Numbered from the stretch's first letter, positions 38,108 to 47,669 are shown. The stretch: DNA of 64,000 bases from Plantactinospora sp. KBS50 (GCF_002285795.1 NZ_CP022961.1:4282001-4346000), one strand, 5' to 3'. Made by a program: numbers and translations. Notes: a model not told the origin generated them from the letters alone.

Positions 38108-38593
38108 ATGATCAACGCTCCGGTGACGCTCTACTGGCGCCCGACGTTGCTGGACCAGACCATCGCCTGGCTCGACCAGCACGGCTACCAGATCGTCCAA
38201 CTCGACGCCGCACGCTGGGAGACCGAGGACGACCTGCACCGCGACGTCGCGGACGCGTTCGACTTCCCCGACTACTACGGGCACAACCTGGACGCCCTCC
38301 GCGACTGCATGAGCGACGTCACCGACGGCGAGTACGGCTGGAACACCGACCGGACGGGGTTGGTGGTCGTGTTCCGCGGCTACGACCGGTTCGCTCGCTC
38401 CTGCCCGAGGGCGGCGCAGCTGGTGCTTGACATTATCGCCGAACAGTCCAGGACGGCCTTGCTGTTCGGCCGCCGCGTCATGTGTCTGGTCCAATCCGAC
38501 GACCCCGACATCCGGCTCACCCCAGTCGGAGCGACACCCGCGGCGTGGAACGACGCCGAGTGGCTCGACAGCGCCCGTCACCCCGACCGCTGA
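38108..38593 (+). CDS. Barstar-family ribonuclease inhibitor
   Basis: The barstar core is clear: VQLDAARWETEDDLHRDVAD followed by FDFPDYYGHNLDALRDCMSD. Barstar proteins bind and block extracellular or contact-delivered ribonucleases of the barnase type, so this is an immunity protein. ATG at 38108 begins MINAPVTLYWRPTLLDQTIA; the frame is open upstream (DPDADPSSDLALRL), and the native start may lie there, but no start codon is seen before 38108. No barnase-like toxin is present in the window. Confidence 0.82.
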   Translation: MINAPVTLYWRPTLLDQTIAWLDQHGYQIVQLDAARWETEDDLHRDVADAFDFPDYYGHNLDALRDCMSDVTDGEYGWNTDRTGLVVVFRGYDRFARSCPRAAQLVLDIIAEQSRTALLFGRRVMCLVQSDDPDIRLTPVGATPAAWNDAEWLDSARHPDR

Positions 38594-38609
38594 CCAACCT
38601 TCGCCGGCC

Positions 38610-38948
38610 TCAGCCGGGCCGCTCAGTGTCCAGCCTCGCGATGCCGCGAAGCAGCCCGGCCAGATGCGTCAGGTCGTGCCACAGGACCACCGGCTCATCC
38701 ACTGCCTGGCCAACGATCTCACGGATGGAAGCGACGTCGTCAACCAGTGACGCGACATCCACCGACGCCACAGACTCCGAAACAAGATCAAAACTCTCCG
38801 TAAGGCCGACCGACCAGTAGAAGTCACCCGTAAACCGGATTTCCTCACCGAACCGGACCTCGATCGCGGCCAGGAGCCGCTCGATCGCGTCCCGCAGCTC
38901 GGCCACCCTCATCGTCGGTACATCAGCCACCACCAGATCATCCAGCAC
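38610..38948 (-). CDS. Hypothetical protein, 112 aa
   Basis: The protein is acidic with VPTMRVAELRDAIERLLAAI near the start and a helical C terminus (VVLWHDLTHLAGLLRGIA). I have no family name; similar short proteins occur among actinomycete immunity-like genes. It faces the barstar gene tail-to-tail with 16 bp between stops. Confidence 0.6.
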   Translation of the reverse strand: MLDDLVVADVPTMRVAELRDAIERLLAAIEVRFGEEIRFTGDFYWSVGLTESFDLVSESVASVDVASLVDDVASIREIVGQAVDEPVVLWHDLTHLAGLLRGIARLDTERPG

Positions 38949-39028
38949 CCCAACGGGCTCGGCATGGCAGTTTCCGCGGGGGCGATATGACGCTGCCGGC
39001 CACCATATTGCGTGGATAGGGTAGCGGC

Positions 39029-39907
39029 GTGACAGCAGCGCTGGAGCCGACGGGTCCGTTCCGCTGGGACCTCGTCTCCCCGGACCAACTCGGTAGCCTC
39101 CTCGACACCACTCCCGAACCGAACCTGTGGTTTTTGCCCGACCTGATCGAATGCGCCGGTCGGGTCCTCGCGCGCAGCGCCAACGCCGACCTCTACTTCG
39201 TCGGCCGCTCCCCCGACAGCATCTTCGACCTCCTCACCGGCGCCCTCGCCGGCACCACATGGCGCAACCGCTGCCAACGGCTCCCGCTGTCGCTGTGGAG
39301 CGACCCCGATGCCCTGACCTCGGCACAGGTCACCCAGTTCCGCACCAACCTGGGCCATCTCGGGATCACCCCGCACCACCTCGCCCACCGCCAGAAGCCC
39401 GTCGCGTTCGTCGACCTCGTCCACGGCGGCCGCACCTACCAGAACCTCTTCCACCTACTCCGGGGCTGGATCAGCGAGGAGCGGGCCGCGTGGTCGGTGA
39501 TCCGCACCAAACTGCGGTTCATCGGCATCACCGCCCGGACCAAAACCAGCCCCAACACCTGGCGCTGGTACCAAGCCGCCCCCTGGGCCGCCTACCTCCC
39601 CCGCAACGCCCTGGTCAGCGTGTCCCTGGGCCAGCGGGTATGGGGCTACCTCGCCGACCACCAGCACAAGATCACCCGCTCGTTCCCCGTCAACCGCTGG
39701 CTCGACCAGGACACACGCCTGCCGGCACGCGACCCCACAGCACTGGCCGCACTCGCCGAGGCCGTCTCCCTCGTCGCCCACGGCCGCTCCCCCGAAGGTC
39801 GCACCGCTCTGACCGCCGCGATCACCGACGAACCGACCATGCACCAGCCATGGCTACGCTTCTTGGTCACCGAGCTTCGCCGACCAACGACCAGCCGCCA
39901 GGGCTAA
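39029..39907 (+). CDS. Conserved hypothetical protein, phosphoribosyltransferase-like start
   Basis: The protein of 292 aa has an N-terminal half with ADLYFVGRSPDSIFDLLTGA and VAFVDLVHGGRTYQNLFHLL. The second resembles the PRPP-binding loop of type I phosphoribosyltransferases (hydrophobic-D-x-V/L-x-x-G-G/R-T), but this is only a resemblance. The GTG start lies 7 nt after a possible -10 element (TAGGGT), suggesting a leaderless mRNA. The gene precedes a NADAR-like remnant in the same direction, and the pair may once have formed an operon of nucleotide-linked enzymes. Confidence 0.6.
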   Translation: MTAALEPTGPFRWDLVSPDQLGSLLDTTPEPNLWFLPDLIECAGRVLARSANADLYFVGRSPDSIFDLLTGALAGTTWRNRCQRLPLSLWSDPDALTSAQVTQFRTNLGHLGITPHHLAHRQKPVAFVDLVHGGRTYQNLFHLLRGWISEERAAWSVIRTKLRFIGITARTKTSPNTWRWYQAAPWAAYLPRNALVSVSLGQRVWGYLADHQHKITRSFPVNRWLDQDTRLPARDPTALAALAEAVSLVAHGRSPEGRTALTAAITDEPTMHQPWLRFLVTELRRPTTSRQG

Positions 39908-39972
39908 CCAGCCAGGCCGACCGCCCCAGCGGCGAGGAAACCCGGCTGCAGCCCGGTGCCCGTTAGGGAAGA

Positions 39973-40437
39973 CTGGCGGCCGTTCAACCCCGTACCCTCG
40001 CCGAACTGACCGACCTCGTCGCCACCGGCAAACGAGCGAAATACCTCTACTTCTGGGGACACCAGGCACCCCGCGGCGGAGGAATCGGCGCCGCCTGTCT
40101 GAGCCAATGGTGGTCAGCCCGGTTCACCATCGACGGGCGCACGTTCGCCACCGCCGAGCACTACATGATGTGGGCCAAAGCCACACTGTTCGGCGACACC
40201 ACCACCGCCGACCAGATCCTCACCGCACCCCACCCACACAAGGCAAAGACGCTGGGACGCCAGGTCCGGCGCTTCGGCCAACCCAGCTGGGAAACCCACC
40301 GGTACGCCATCGTCGTTGACGCCAACCTCGCCGAGTTCAGCCAACACCCCGACCTACGCGCCTACCTGCTCGGCACCGGCACCCGAATCCTCGTCGAAGC
40401 CAGCCCCGTCGACCGGATCTGGGGTATCGGACTCGCA
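39973..40437 (+). pseudogene. NADAR (YbiA-like) remnant, no normal start and cut 3' end
   Basis: The protein is readable from about 39973: KYLYFWGHQAPRGGGIGAAC, ATAEHYMMWAKATLFGD, HPHKAKTLGRQVRRFGQPSW and VEASPVDRIWGIGLAA. These are the conserved blocks of NADAR N-glycosidases, which act on ADP-ribosylated or riboflavin-related nucleotides. An in-frame stop precedes it at 39964 and no ATG or GTG is available until ATG 40162/40165, which would lose the first third. At about 40437 it runs into an opposite-strand nucleotidyltransferase remnant, losing the final NLLG-type block. Confidence 0.72.
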
Positions 40438-40962
40438 GCCACTCGTCGTGCTGGATACCGAGGAACCAGTCGGCGTAGTCCGTGGGGGCTGAGGGATGCC
40501 AGCGGGCGCCTTCGGTGTCGGTCGCCCAAATGCCGTTCGGATCAGCGTCTGCATTGGGTATGGCGGGCAGAACGTCCATATGAAACGGCAACAGGTCGTG
40601 GACGAAGGTCCATCGTCAAGGGTGAGCTTCAGGTCCGGGCGCTCCTTGACGAATTCTTCCAGCGCGTCGCCGACATCGGCCTTGAGGCCCTCCGGATCGA
40701 TCTGCGACCTATCGAGGTCGTGTCGGCACACCATGTCCAGGTCGTACTCGTCCCGCCGGTGGATTAACGCTGTCACGGTGCCGAGTCGCATTGATCCCTG
40801 CGGATATGGTGCCTCGCCAGTCCCGCTTGCCGACCAGTAGGTGCTCAAGAAGTCACAGGCAGCCTTGTAGGCGGTCTTGGCGACCCTGAATTGATCTTCC
40901 GGGATGTCGAAAGACTCGATTCCCGCGCCCAGCACCCGGGTCAATTGATCGTCGCGATTCAT
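40438..40962 (-). pseudogene. CBASS-type nucleotidyltransferase (CD-NTase) remnant
   Basis: From ATG 40962 the frame gives MNRDDQLTRVLGAGIESFDI and then PYPQGSMRLGTVTALI and RRDEYDLDMVCRHDL, the G-S and (D/E)xD core of CD-NTase/OAS-like enzymes that make cyclic nucleotide signals in CBASS phage defence. A one-base loss near 40600 changes frame; the continuation is LLPFHMDVLPAIPNADADPN, then WHPSAPTDYADWFLGIQHDE. At 40438 the gene is cut off by the NADAR remnant. No effector, ubiquitin-like or Cap gene is next to it, so no active system remains here. Confidence 0.72.
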
Positions 40963-41720
40963 GATTATCGTGGTTCCTCTCCGGTACGGAACAAGGGCCT
41001 CTGTTCGATGCGGACAGGATGCTGCCCGTCCTTGTTGAGGGCGAGACCGTACCGGGCGCCTACGACAGAAAAGTCGTGAGAAAGATCGTTTTCGGGCGTG
41101 GGACTGCTTCGGTGATTACGGTGCACGGCAAAGGATCTTCGTTCGCCCTCGCCAGGCTCGACTTGTGCCCCCGGATCAGACACCGGCCAACGCCATCGGC
41201 AAAGGGGAGTCGGGAAGAAACCAGTAGTGTCTATCCGGAATCGCGCCAAGATTCCCGCGGCCACCGCCGCCCGCCTTCGCGAGGCATAGACGATCGAGAA
41301 CGTCACTGGAAACCGCCGCGGCCGGATGGCCGATCAGAGATCCCCAACAGGTGGAATCCGTCCAGAAGCTGGCAGGCGCCCGATGGTCTCTACAAGTGCG
41401 GCGCTGTGCAGCCGTGGTAGCGAGTCGGTCATCGGGCCGAAACGGTCGAGGATCGACTGCGACGCGCGTGCGCGCAGAGTGGTCAGCCTGACAAGTAATT
41501 TGTCGCTTATATCAACAACCATCTCCGTATACAGCTTTTTGCCTTACCGGCCAGATTTGTAGCAATCGCAGTGGTATATCCGACGCAGGCTGTAGTGGAT
41601 ATCAGACCCTGGATGGGAGGGGCGGCGGAGACCAGGGGATCGACGGCGGCTGGATGGATATCGTTAGTGGTGCGGACACCATGCTGGTTGGGCGAGCTTC
41701 GCCCAAGAGTCTCGATACAG
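40963..41720. other. Stretch without a clear gene
   Basis: A 62-codon frame on the minus strand (41522-41334, beginning VVDISDKLLVRLTTLRARAS) has plausible coding character but no recognisable family, and may be a fragment. The remainder is lower in GC than the surroundings, particularly around 41490-41560. I see no RNA gene. Confidence 0.4.
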
Positions 41721-42740
41721 TGAGCCATTCCGTGCAAGGTTCTGACTACTGAGGGTTGTCATGTAGTGCGGTCGTGCTCGATGTGGAGAACGGCCAACGC
41801 GGCGGCGACGATCTTGCCGATCCGCCATGGGTTGAGGCTGACGTTGCGCAGCGCCTTGAAGGTCATCTTGAGCAGCGAGTTGCCGCGTTCGGCGATCGCT
41901 CGCAGGCTGTTGTGGGCCTTGTTGAGCTGCTGCTGGACGAGGCTGAGCTTGGCGTTCTTCGGCTTCTTGAACGCGACGGTGATGGTGCCGGACTCGCCCT
42001 CGTAGCCCAGATCGCCGAGGGTGCGCAGGTCGGAGCCGGCGGCGGTGAGGGCGGGCAGGATCTCGGCGTGGGTGCGGACGGCGGTGGTGTCGTGTTCGCG
42101 GCCGGGCCGCACACCGGAGGTCCAGATCGGCCAGCCGTCGGGCACGGTGACGACCTGGACGTTGCCGCCGTGGTTGTCGTGTTTACCGGACCACCACAGG
42201 TCGACGCCCTCCGTAGGGCCCGGGGTGCGGCACCGGTCGGTCTCGACCAGAATCCCGTCGATGTTCACGTAGTCATGGCCGGCGGCCTTCGCCGCGAGTA
42301 GGGCGCCGTGCAGGGTCGGTGACCGGGCGGCGAGAACATCGATGCCTTCGTGGAGGTAGTCGTAGCTGGTGGAGAGGCTGATCGCGTTGTCCCGGGCGAG
42401 TTGCCGCATCCGCGTGCTGTCGAGGAACCAGCGCAGGATCAGGACCGCCTGGTCACGGCATGGCAGAGCGCGGGTTCCGGCACGGGTACCGCGGCGGGCG
42501 CGTTCCGTGGTGAGCAGACCGGCGAGTACGCCCACGGTGTGTTCGCGTACCGGCAGGACAGCGGTGTATGTGACACTCATCGTCGGCGCAGGACCTCTAT
42601 GAAGTTGAGCTGTAGGAGGCCACCTTCTTATCGAGGTTCTGCGCCGTTCCTACGTAGCCGCGATCATCCGGCGCGTCTCCGACTTTCCACGCATCTCGTC
42701 GGCTACAGACAGCAACCGCAACGTTGCGCGGAATGGCTCA
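41721..42740 (-). mobile_element. IS5-type insertion sequence, copy B (1020 bp)
   Basis: This is the inverted twin of the element at 32005-33024: same length, same TGAGCCATTCCG ends, same transposase. Its right end abuts the terminal repeat of the interrupted IS5-type element at 42742 with one base between them. Confidence 0.88.
41759..42580 (-). CDS. IS5-family transposase, copy B
   Basis: The translated product is identical to that of copy A over all 273 residues, with intact DDE residues. Confidence 0.92.
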   Translation of the reverse strand: MSVTYTAVLPVREHTVGVLAGLLTTERARRGTRAGTRALPCRDQAVLILRWFLDSTRMRQLARDNAISLSTSYDYLHEGIDVLAARSPTLHGALLAAKAAGHDYVNIDGILVETDRCRTPGPTEGVDLWWSGKHDNHGGNVQVVTVPDGWPIWTSGVRPGREHDTTAVRTHAEILPALTAAGSDLRTLGDLGYEGESGTITVAFKKPKNAKLSLVQQQLNKAHNSLRAIAERGNSLLKMTFKALRNVSLNPWRIGKIVAAALAVLHIEHDRTT

Positions 42741-43187
42741 GTGAGCCTTTTTCATCCTGCGTGGCGGGCGGCTTCGACGTGGTGCAGGACGAGGATGGCC
42801 TGCACGATCGCGGTGGCGCGGTGTGGGCAGCAGCGCAGCTTGACCAGGATCTTCCAGGTCTTGAGCGTGGCGATCGCGCGCTCACCGCGGGCGCGGATCT
42901 TCGCGTGCGCCCGGTTGACCGCCTTCTGCCGGCGTGACAGCTTCGGCCGGAAGCGGCGCCGCTTGAACGGGGTGCGCAGGCTGCCGCGGGCGCCCTGGTA
43001 GCCCTTGTCCGCGAAGGTCATCACGTCGGCGCTGGTCAAGGCTTCGATGATGTCGTGGGTGCGGGCGGCGGTCAGGTCATGCGTTGAACCGGGCAGCGCG
43101 GCCGATGCCCAGACGAGACGCCCTGCCGCATCCGCGATGACCTGCACGTTCACGCCGTGACGTTTGTGCTTGATGCCCCTATGTATG

Positions 43188-44282
43188 TCAAGCCGTAGAG
43201 GGCTGTGGCGGTGTTGTCGGGGTCATTGAGGCGATGATGATCCGGTAGATGGCGCGGGCGAGGTACCGCTTAAGGCAGCGGATGATCTCGCGTTTGGACA
43301 GACCCTCGGCGGTCCGTCGCTGCATGTAGTCCCGCGTTCTCGGGTTCCAGCGCAGTCCGATGAGCACGGCTCGGTACAGCGCCGCGTTGGCTTGGCGGTG
43401 GCCTCCGCGGTTGAGTCGTCGACGTTGGGTCTTGCCCGAGGACGCCTCGACTGGACTGACTCCGCAAAGGGCGGCGAAGGACGCCTCGCTGGCAAGCCGA
43501 CCTGGGTTGTCGCCGGCGGCGATCAGTAGCGTGGCGGCTGTGTCGGGGCCGACGCCGCTGATCCGCAGCAGTTCTGGTGCTGTGGATTGCACCGCGCCCG
43601 CGATGCGGTGCTGCAGATCGCGGATTTCGGTCTCGAGGTGCTGGATGCGGCGGGCGAGCTGTCGTAGCGTGTACAAGCTTGCCGCAGTGACGGCGTCCTG
43701 GGCATCGACGTCGAGCTGGCAGCATCGCGCGACCAGCCGGGAAGTATTCAGCAAGGCGAGGGCTTCACGCAGTGCGGGCTCGGCAGTGACCACGATGGCC
43801 TTGAGCTGGTTGATGGCCTGGACACGGGCTTTGACCGCCGAATCTTTCGCGGTCTTGAAGATCCGCATCGCCTCGACCAGCCCGTCGGCGGTCTTCGGCA
43901 GCGCGGTCGCATCTCCGGCGAGGACGGCCCGGGCGGCGGCCTCGGCATCCACCGCATCGCTCTTGCCGCGCCGGCGCCGCACGGACCGGTCCGGCCGATT
44001 GACCTCGATGACATGCACGCCCGCTGCACGTAGCAGCCGGGTCAGCCCTGCCCCGTACGATCCCGTGCCCTCAACCCCGGCCAGACGCAGCGGGCCATAA
44101 GAGCGTGCCCACATCACCATGTCGCGGTAGCCCGACTTCGTCGTCGGGAAGTCTCGACCGGCCAGCAGCACACCCAACGTGGTCAGCACGACCGCGACGT
44201 GCACATCCTTGTGGGTATCGACGCCCAACACCACCTCGTGGTCGCCGGTCTCAGTCTGGCCTTCCTGCGGCATGATGGTCAC
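43188..44282 (-). CDS. IS110-family transposase (DEDD recombinase)
   Basis: The protein of 364 aa has the RuvC-like DEDD core: VVLGVDTHKDVHVAV, VEGTGSYGAGL and KSDAVDAEAAARAV, then the C-terminal transposase_20 domain with ISGVGPDTAATLL and ALCGVSPVEASSGKTQRRR containing the candidate catalytic serine. The GTG start at 44282 has GAGAG upstream; an ATG 9 nt later is possible. The frame is intact, so this element may be mobile. Confidence 0.93.
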   Translation of the reverse strand: MTIMPQEGQTETGDHEVVLGVDTHKDVHVAVVLTTLGVLLAGRDFPTTKSGYRDMVMWARSYGPLRLAGVEGTGSYGAGLTRLLRAAGVHVIEVNRPDRSVRRRRGKSDAVDAEAAARAVLAGDATALPKTADGLVEAMRIFKTAKDSAVKARVQAINQLKAIVVTAEPALREALALLNTSRLVARCCQLDVDAQDAVTAASLYTLRQLARRIQHLETEIRDLQHRIAGAVQSTAPELLRISGVGPDTAATLLIAAGDNPGRLASEASFAALCGVSPVEASSGKTQRRRLNRGGHRQANAALYRAVLIGLRWNPRTRDYMQRRTAEGLSKREIIRCLKRYLARAIYRIIIASMTPTTPPQPSTA

Positions 44283-44516
44283 GGCTGCTCTCTCATCGAG
44301 GAACGGAAACGGTGGCCGTCGCCGGGCCGGCGCCCGCGGTCAGGACTGTGACGGTGCCTTGTAACGGCAAGGCCCCTATCGGGACACGCCACGCCGGCTC
44401 GGCGGCAGCAAGCACCGCCACAGAACCCGGTCGACAGATCAAGCACAGGGCACCGACAGGGCCAACCAGAGTACGGGTCAGACCGAACCCCGAGGCGGCA
44501 TACAGAGATTCTCACA
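44283..44516 (-). ncRNA. Candidate bridge RNA region of the IS110 element
   Basis: IS110-group elements make a structured bridge RNA from the non-coding end upstream of the transposase, with loops that pair to target and donor DNA. This element has about 234 nt of non-coding sequence there and almost none downstream, the layout of the IS110 rather than the IS1111 group. I infer the RNA from position and did not fold it. Confidence 0.35.
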
Positions 44517-45005
44517 GCCGGAGTAGTACGGCTTCTGGTCGGCGACCCGGTCGATCGGGATCAGCGTGCCGTCCAGGATCGCGTAGGCCAGTTGCCGGAT
44601 GCGCCGCATGGCGGTGTCCAGGTCCTCGGCGGCAGCGCTGAGCAGGGCGATTGCTTCTTGAACATAGCGCCAGGCGGTCGCGACGCCGATCTCGAAGCCG
44701 GCGGCGAGGCGGGTGTAGGTGTCGCCGTTGCGCAGGTGGGCCAGGGCGAGTAGTGCCTGGCGGCCCGGGGTCAGCCGCCTCCACCGGGATCTGCGCTGCT
44801 GGCGGTGGCCGCGGATGCGTTCGGCGAGGTGGTTCAGGGCCTGGCTGGACAACGGGATCGTGGCAGGGTAGGACAGCATGGCGAGGCTCCCGGTCGGGGC
44901 ATCGGGTCTTGGTCGATTTGCTGTCCTACCTGGAGCCTCGCCCTCATCGATCAGCACCCCCTGCCGACCCGGACTGACCTGCAAGATCAGATTGGAAAAG
45001 GCTCA

Positions 45006-45979
45006 TCGAGGACCTCGAGAGCGCGTACAAGGCTCTGCGCGACGGGCGGCCGGTCCGGTTGCCCGCTCGGACGACCTCTTTCCGGCGGTGGTCGCAGGCG
45101 CTGCGCCGGCACGCGCTGAGCCGGCCGGTCTGCGACCAGCTGCCGTACTGGCAGGCGGTGCCCAACGGGGATGCGACCGCCGTGCCGGGCCGCTCTGGCG
45201 GCGCCAACCTGGTCGCCCAGCGCGCCACTGTGACTGCGGTCCTCGATGCGGCGGACACCGCCCGCCTCACATACGACGTGCCCCGTGCGGCCGGGGTGTC
45301 GGTGCACCAGCTGCTGCTGACCGCGCTCCTTGTGGCCTGGCACGGCGAGTTTGGCTGTACGGCGCTGCAGGTCGACGTCGAGGGCCACGGCCGCGAGCCG
45401 ATCGACGCAGGCCCCGACGTTAGCCGCACCGTCGGCTGGTTTACCAGCGTCTATCCGGTCACGTTCGACATCGTGGCCGGTGGCGACCCCCTCGCCGTGC
45501 TGGCGGTCGTGCGCTCGCGGCTCGACGCGGTTCCCGACCGCGGCCTCGGCTACGGCTTGCTGCGCTACTGCGCCGACCCGGAGATTGGCGAGCGGCTCAG
45601 TGCACTGCCGCAGTCCCAGCTCAGCTTCAACTACCTCGGCCGCTTCGAGGGCCCGTCTGACGAAGGCGCGGTGTTCGGTGTACCGCTGGAGATCCCTACG
45701 GTGCTGCAGCGCCCCGAGGCGCCGCGGCGCTATCAGCTTGAGGTCGCCGCGACCGTGGCCGCCGGGCAGCTCACCCTCGAATGGGTCTACGGCACCGAGA
45801 GCCTCGACCAGGCCACGGTCCGGTCGGTGCTCGACCGGCAGGTCGCGGCGGTCCGCACGCTCGCCGAGCGGCTGCTGGCTGATCCCCGCGCGGCCGGCCG
45901 GTCCGGCACGCCGTTCCCGCTTGCCTCGCTCAGCCACGACCAACTGGCGGCCATCTCACGGCGGACGGTGGGACGGTGA
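45006..45979 (+). pseudogene. NRPS epimerisation-domain remnant
   Basis: The sequence starts abruptly after the IS with EDLESAYKALRDGRPVRLPA, the middle of an epimerisation domain, followed by DVEGHGREPIDAGPDVSRTV and GWFTSVYPV, then SQLSFNYLGRFE. It ends with a normal stop, so this was the C terminus of an NRPS protein whose A, PCP and first half of E are gone. The catalytic HHxxxDG lies in the lost part. The stop overlaps the MFS start (GTGA), indicating a former operon. Confidence 0.82.
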
Positions 45980-47228
45980 TCCTGATTGCGCGTAACCGCG
46001 CGTTCGGGCTGCTTTGGTCGTCCCAGGTGTTGTCCAATGTGGGCAACTGGTTGCTCGTCGTGGCTGTGCCCGTGTTCGTCTTCCAGCTCACCGGCTCGGC
46101 GCTGAGCACCGGACTCGCGTTCGTCGCCGAGACCGCGCCGGCGCTGGTTCTCGGCCCGATCGCAGGCGTGTACGTGGACCGCTGGGACCGCCGCACCGCA
46201 ATGATTGTCGTGGACCTCTTCCGGGCTGCGGCGCTGCTGGCGCTGTTCCTCGTTCGCCAGCCGGACCAGCTGTGGCTGCTGTACCTCATCGTGTTCGCCG
46301 AGAACGCCGCCGGCCAGTTCTTCGGCCCGGCGCACCGGGCGCTCGTTCCGGCACTCGTTGGCCGTGGTCCCGACCTCGACCGTGCCAACGCCTGGTACTC
46401 GATCGCCAACGGGATCGTCCGCCTCGCCGGAGCCCCCTGGGTGGGGCGCTGCTGGTACTCACCTCGTTCCACACGGTCGTCGTGGCCGACGCCGCCACGT
46501 ACCTGATCTCCGCGCTGCTCGTGCTGGCGGTCCGCCGCGTCAGCGTCCCGGCCGTGCGGGCCGAGGCTGATGAGACACCGGCCACTGGCGCGCTGGCCGA
46601 GTTCCGCGCGGGGGCGGCGTACCTGTTCCGCCACCTTCTTCTACGGGCGCTGCTGCTCACCTCCTCGTCGTTCCTGCTGGTCAACGCCGCATTTACGGTG
46701 CTGCTGGTGCCTTACCTGGTCGGCCGCCTCGGTGCCGACGGCGAGCAGGTCGGCCTGCTGCTGTCCGCGCTCGGCATCGGTTTTCTGATTAGCGCCTACG
46801 TCGGTCGCGCGATTTCCCGTAGCGGCCGGCTTCGCTACGGCGCCGCCGGCTGCCTCGCCGCCGTCACGGTCACCTTCGGTGGTCTATTCGGCTGGCACGA
46901 CCTCGTCGCGGCAGCCGTCTTCCTGGCGCTGGCCGGCGTGCCCGGCGGCGCCTTCCTGCTCCTCATCGAGGTGCAGGTGCAGCGGCAGACCCCGGACCAT
47001 GTGCTCGGCCGGGTAAGCGCAGCGTTCTCCAGCACAGAGATGGCCGCGACCCTGCTCGGCGGCCTCCTCGGCGGTGCCCTCGCCGCCGCCGTCGGGCTCA
47101 TGCCGACGGTCGCCGTCCTGCTGATCCTCCTGGCCCTCGTCGCAGCCGCCGCCCTGGTCGTGCTGCCGGACAAGGTGGTGGCCCCAGATGCCGCACCGAT
47201 CGAGCCCGAGAGGACATCCGTTGAGTGA
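45976..47228 (+). CDS. MFS transporter (EntS-like), with a one-base frame break
   Basis: The twelve-helix major-facilitator layout begins LIARNRAFGLLWSSQVLSNV, with the loop GVYVDRWDRRTAMI typical of siderophore-type exporters. Near 46433-46441 the frame shifts; adding one base to the CCCCC or GGG run gives RLAGAPLGGALLVLTSF and a continuous protein to the stop at 47228. It lies between two NRPS pieces, so it probably exported the lost product. Functional only if the break is a sequence error. Confidence 0.82.
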
Positions 47229-47372
47229 AATCACCACTGGTCCGCTCACCTACGGCCAGCTGTCGCTGCTGCGCGGCCTGCAATACCTGGGGACCGACAT
47301 GCGGCCGGAACTCAATGTCGGGCTGCTGTGGCCCAAACCGCCCACTATGGACAACGACGCCCTCGGCACCGG
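47221..47372 (+). pseudogene. NRPS condensation-domain start, truncated
   Basis: From TTG 47221, overlapping the MFS stop, the frame reads SEITTGPLTYGQLSLLRGLQ and MDNDAL, the first 45 or so residues of a condensation domain. The match stops at about 47372, where an opposite-strand frame takes over. It marks where the NRPS cluster was cut. Confidence 0.7.
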
Positions 47373-47669
47373 GCCGGTCGGTGCCCCCGGTGACGGCGAG
47401 CGCCGGCCCCACCGCCGCGAAGCGACGAGATCGCCACTGCGCTGCGCGCCCACGCCGAGGAGTCCTCCGGCCACCAACACCGCACAGCCGGGCGCTGCCG
47501 CCCACGAGACCACGCCACGCGCCATCGGTAAGAAGAACACCAGCCCGATGATCCCGAACGCGATCGACAGCCCTTCAGCGTTGAACCGGAACAGCCGTAC
47601 CGGAGCGCTCTCCGACTCCCGGGCAACCTGCTGGCGAACAGCGTCGCGGAACGTACGGCGAAATGACAC
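47373..47669 (-). pseudogene. Small membrane protein, 3' end lost
   Basis: From ATG 47669 the frame gives SFRRTFRDAVRQQVARESES, then two hydrophobic helices (AFGIIGLVFFLPMARGVVSW, and CAVLVAGGLLGVGA). Beyond about 47375 the frame only mirrors the NRPS fragment, so the native end is missing. Family unknown. Confidence 0.5.

Larger units (their letters stand above)
43178..44516 (-). mobile_element. IS110-family element
   Basis: About 1.34 kb inserted in the IS5-type transposase gene. The boundaries are set by where the interrupted reading frame stops and resumes; no long terminal repeats are visible, as usual for IS110. About 10 nt follow the transposase stop and about 234 nt precede its start. 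Confidence 0.82.
42752..44879 (-). pseudogene. IS5-family transposase split by an IS110 insertion
   Basis: The N-terminal part runs from ATG 44879 (SYPATIPLSSQALNHLAERI) to YAILDGTLIPIDRVADQKPY near 44515. The C-terminal part resumes near 43177 (KHKRHGVNVQVIADAAGRLV) and ends at 42752. The interruption falls right after the first catalytic aspartate region, so no active transposase is made. The truncated relative at 35017-35529 shows what the uninterrupted protein looks like across the junction. Confidence 0.85.
42742..45005 (-). mobile_element. Second IS5-type element, interrupted by IS110
   Basis: The ends are TGAGCCTTTTTC (42742 side) and TGAGCCTTTTCC (minus strand, 45005 side). Without the inserted IS110 element it would be about 0.93 kb. 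It lies inside the epimerisation domain of an NRPS gene, whose sequence resumes directly at 45006. Confidence 0.8.

Noticed and set aside
32005..42740. A composite transposon carrying the segment between the two IS5-type copies
   Set aside because: Possible in principle, but no outer target duplication is seen and the outer flanks are other mobile debris; inversion is the simpler reading.
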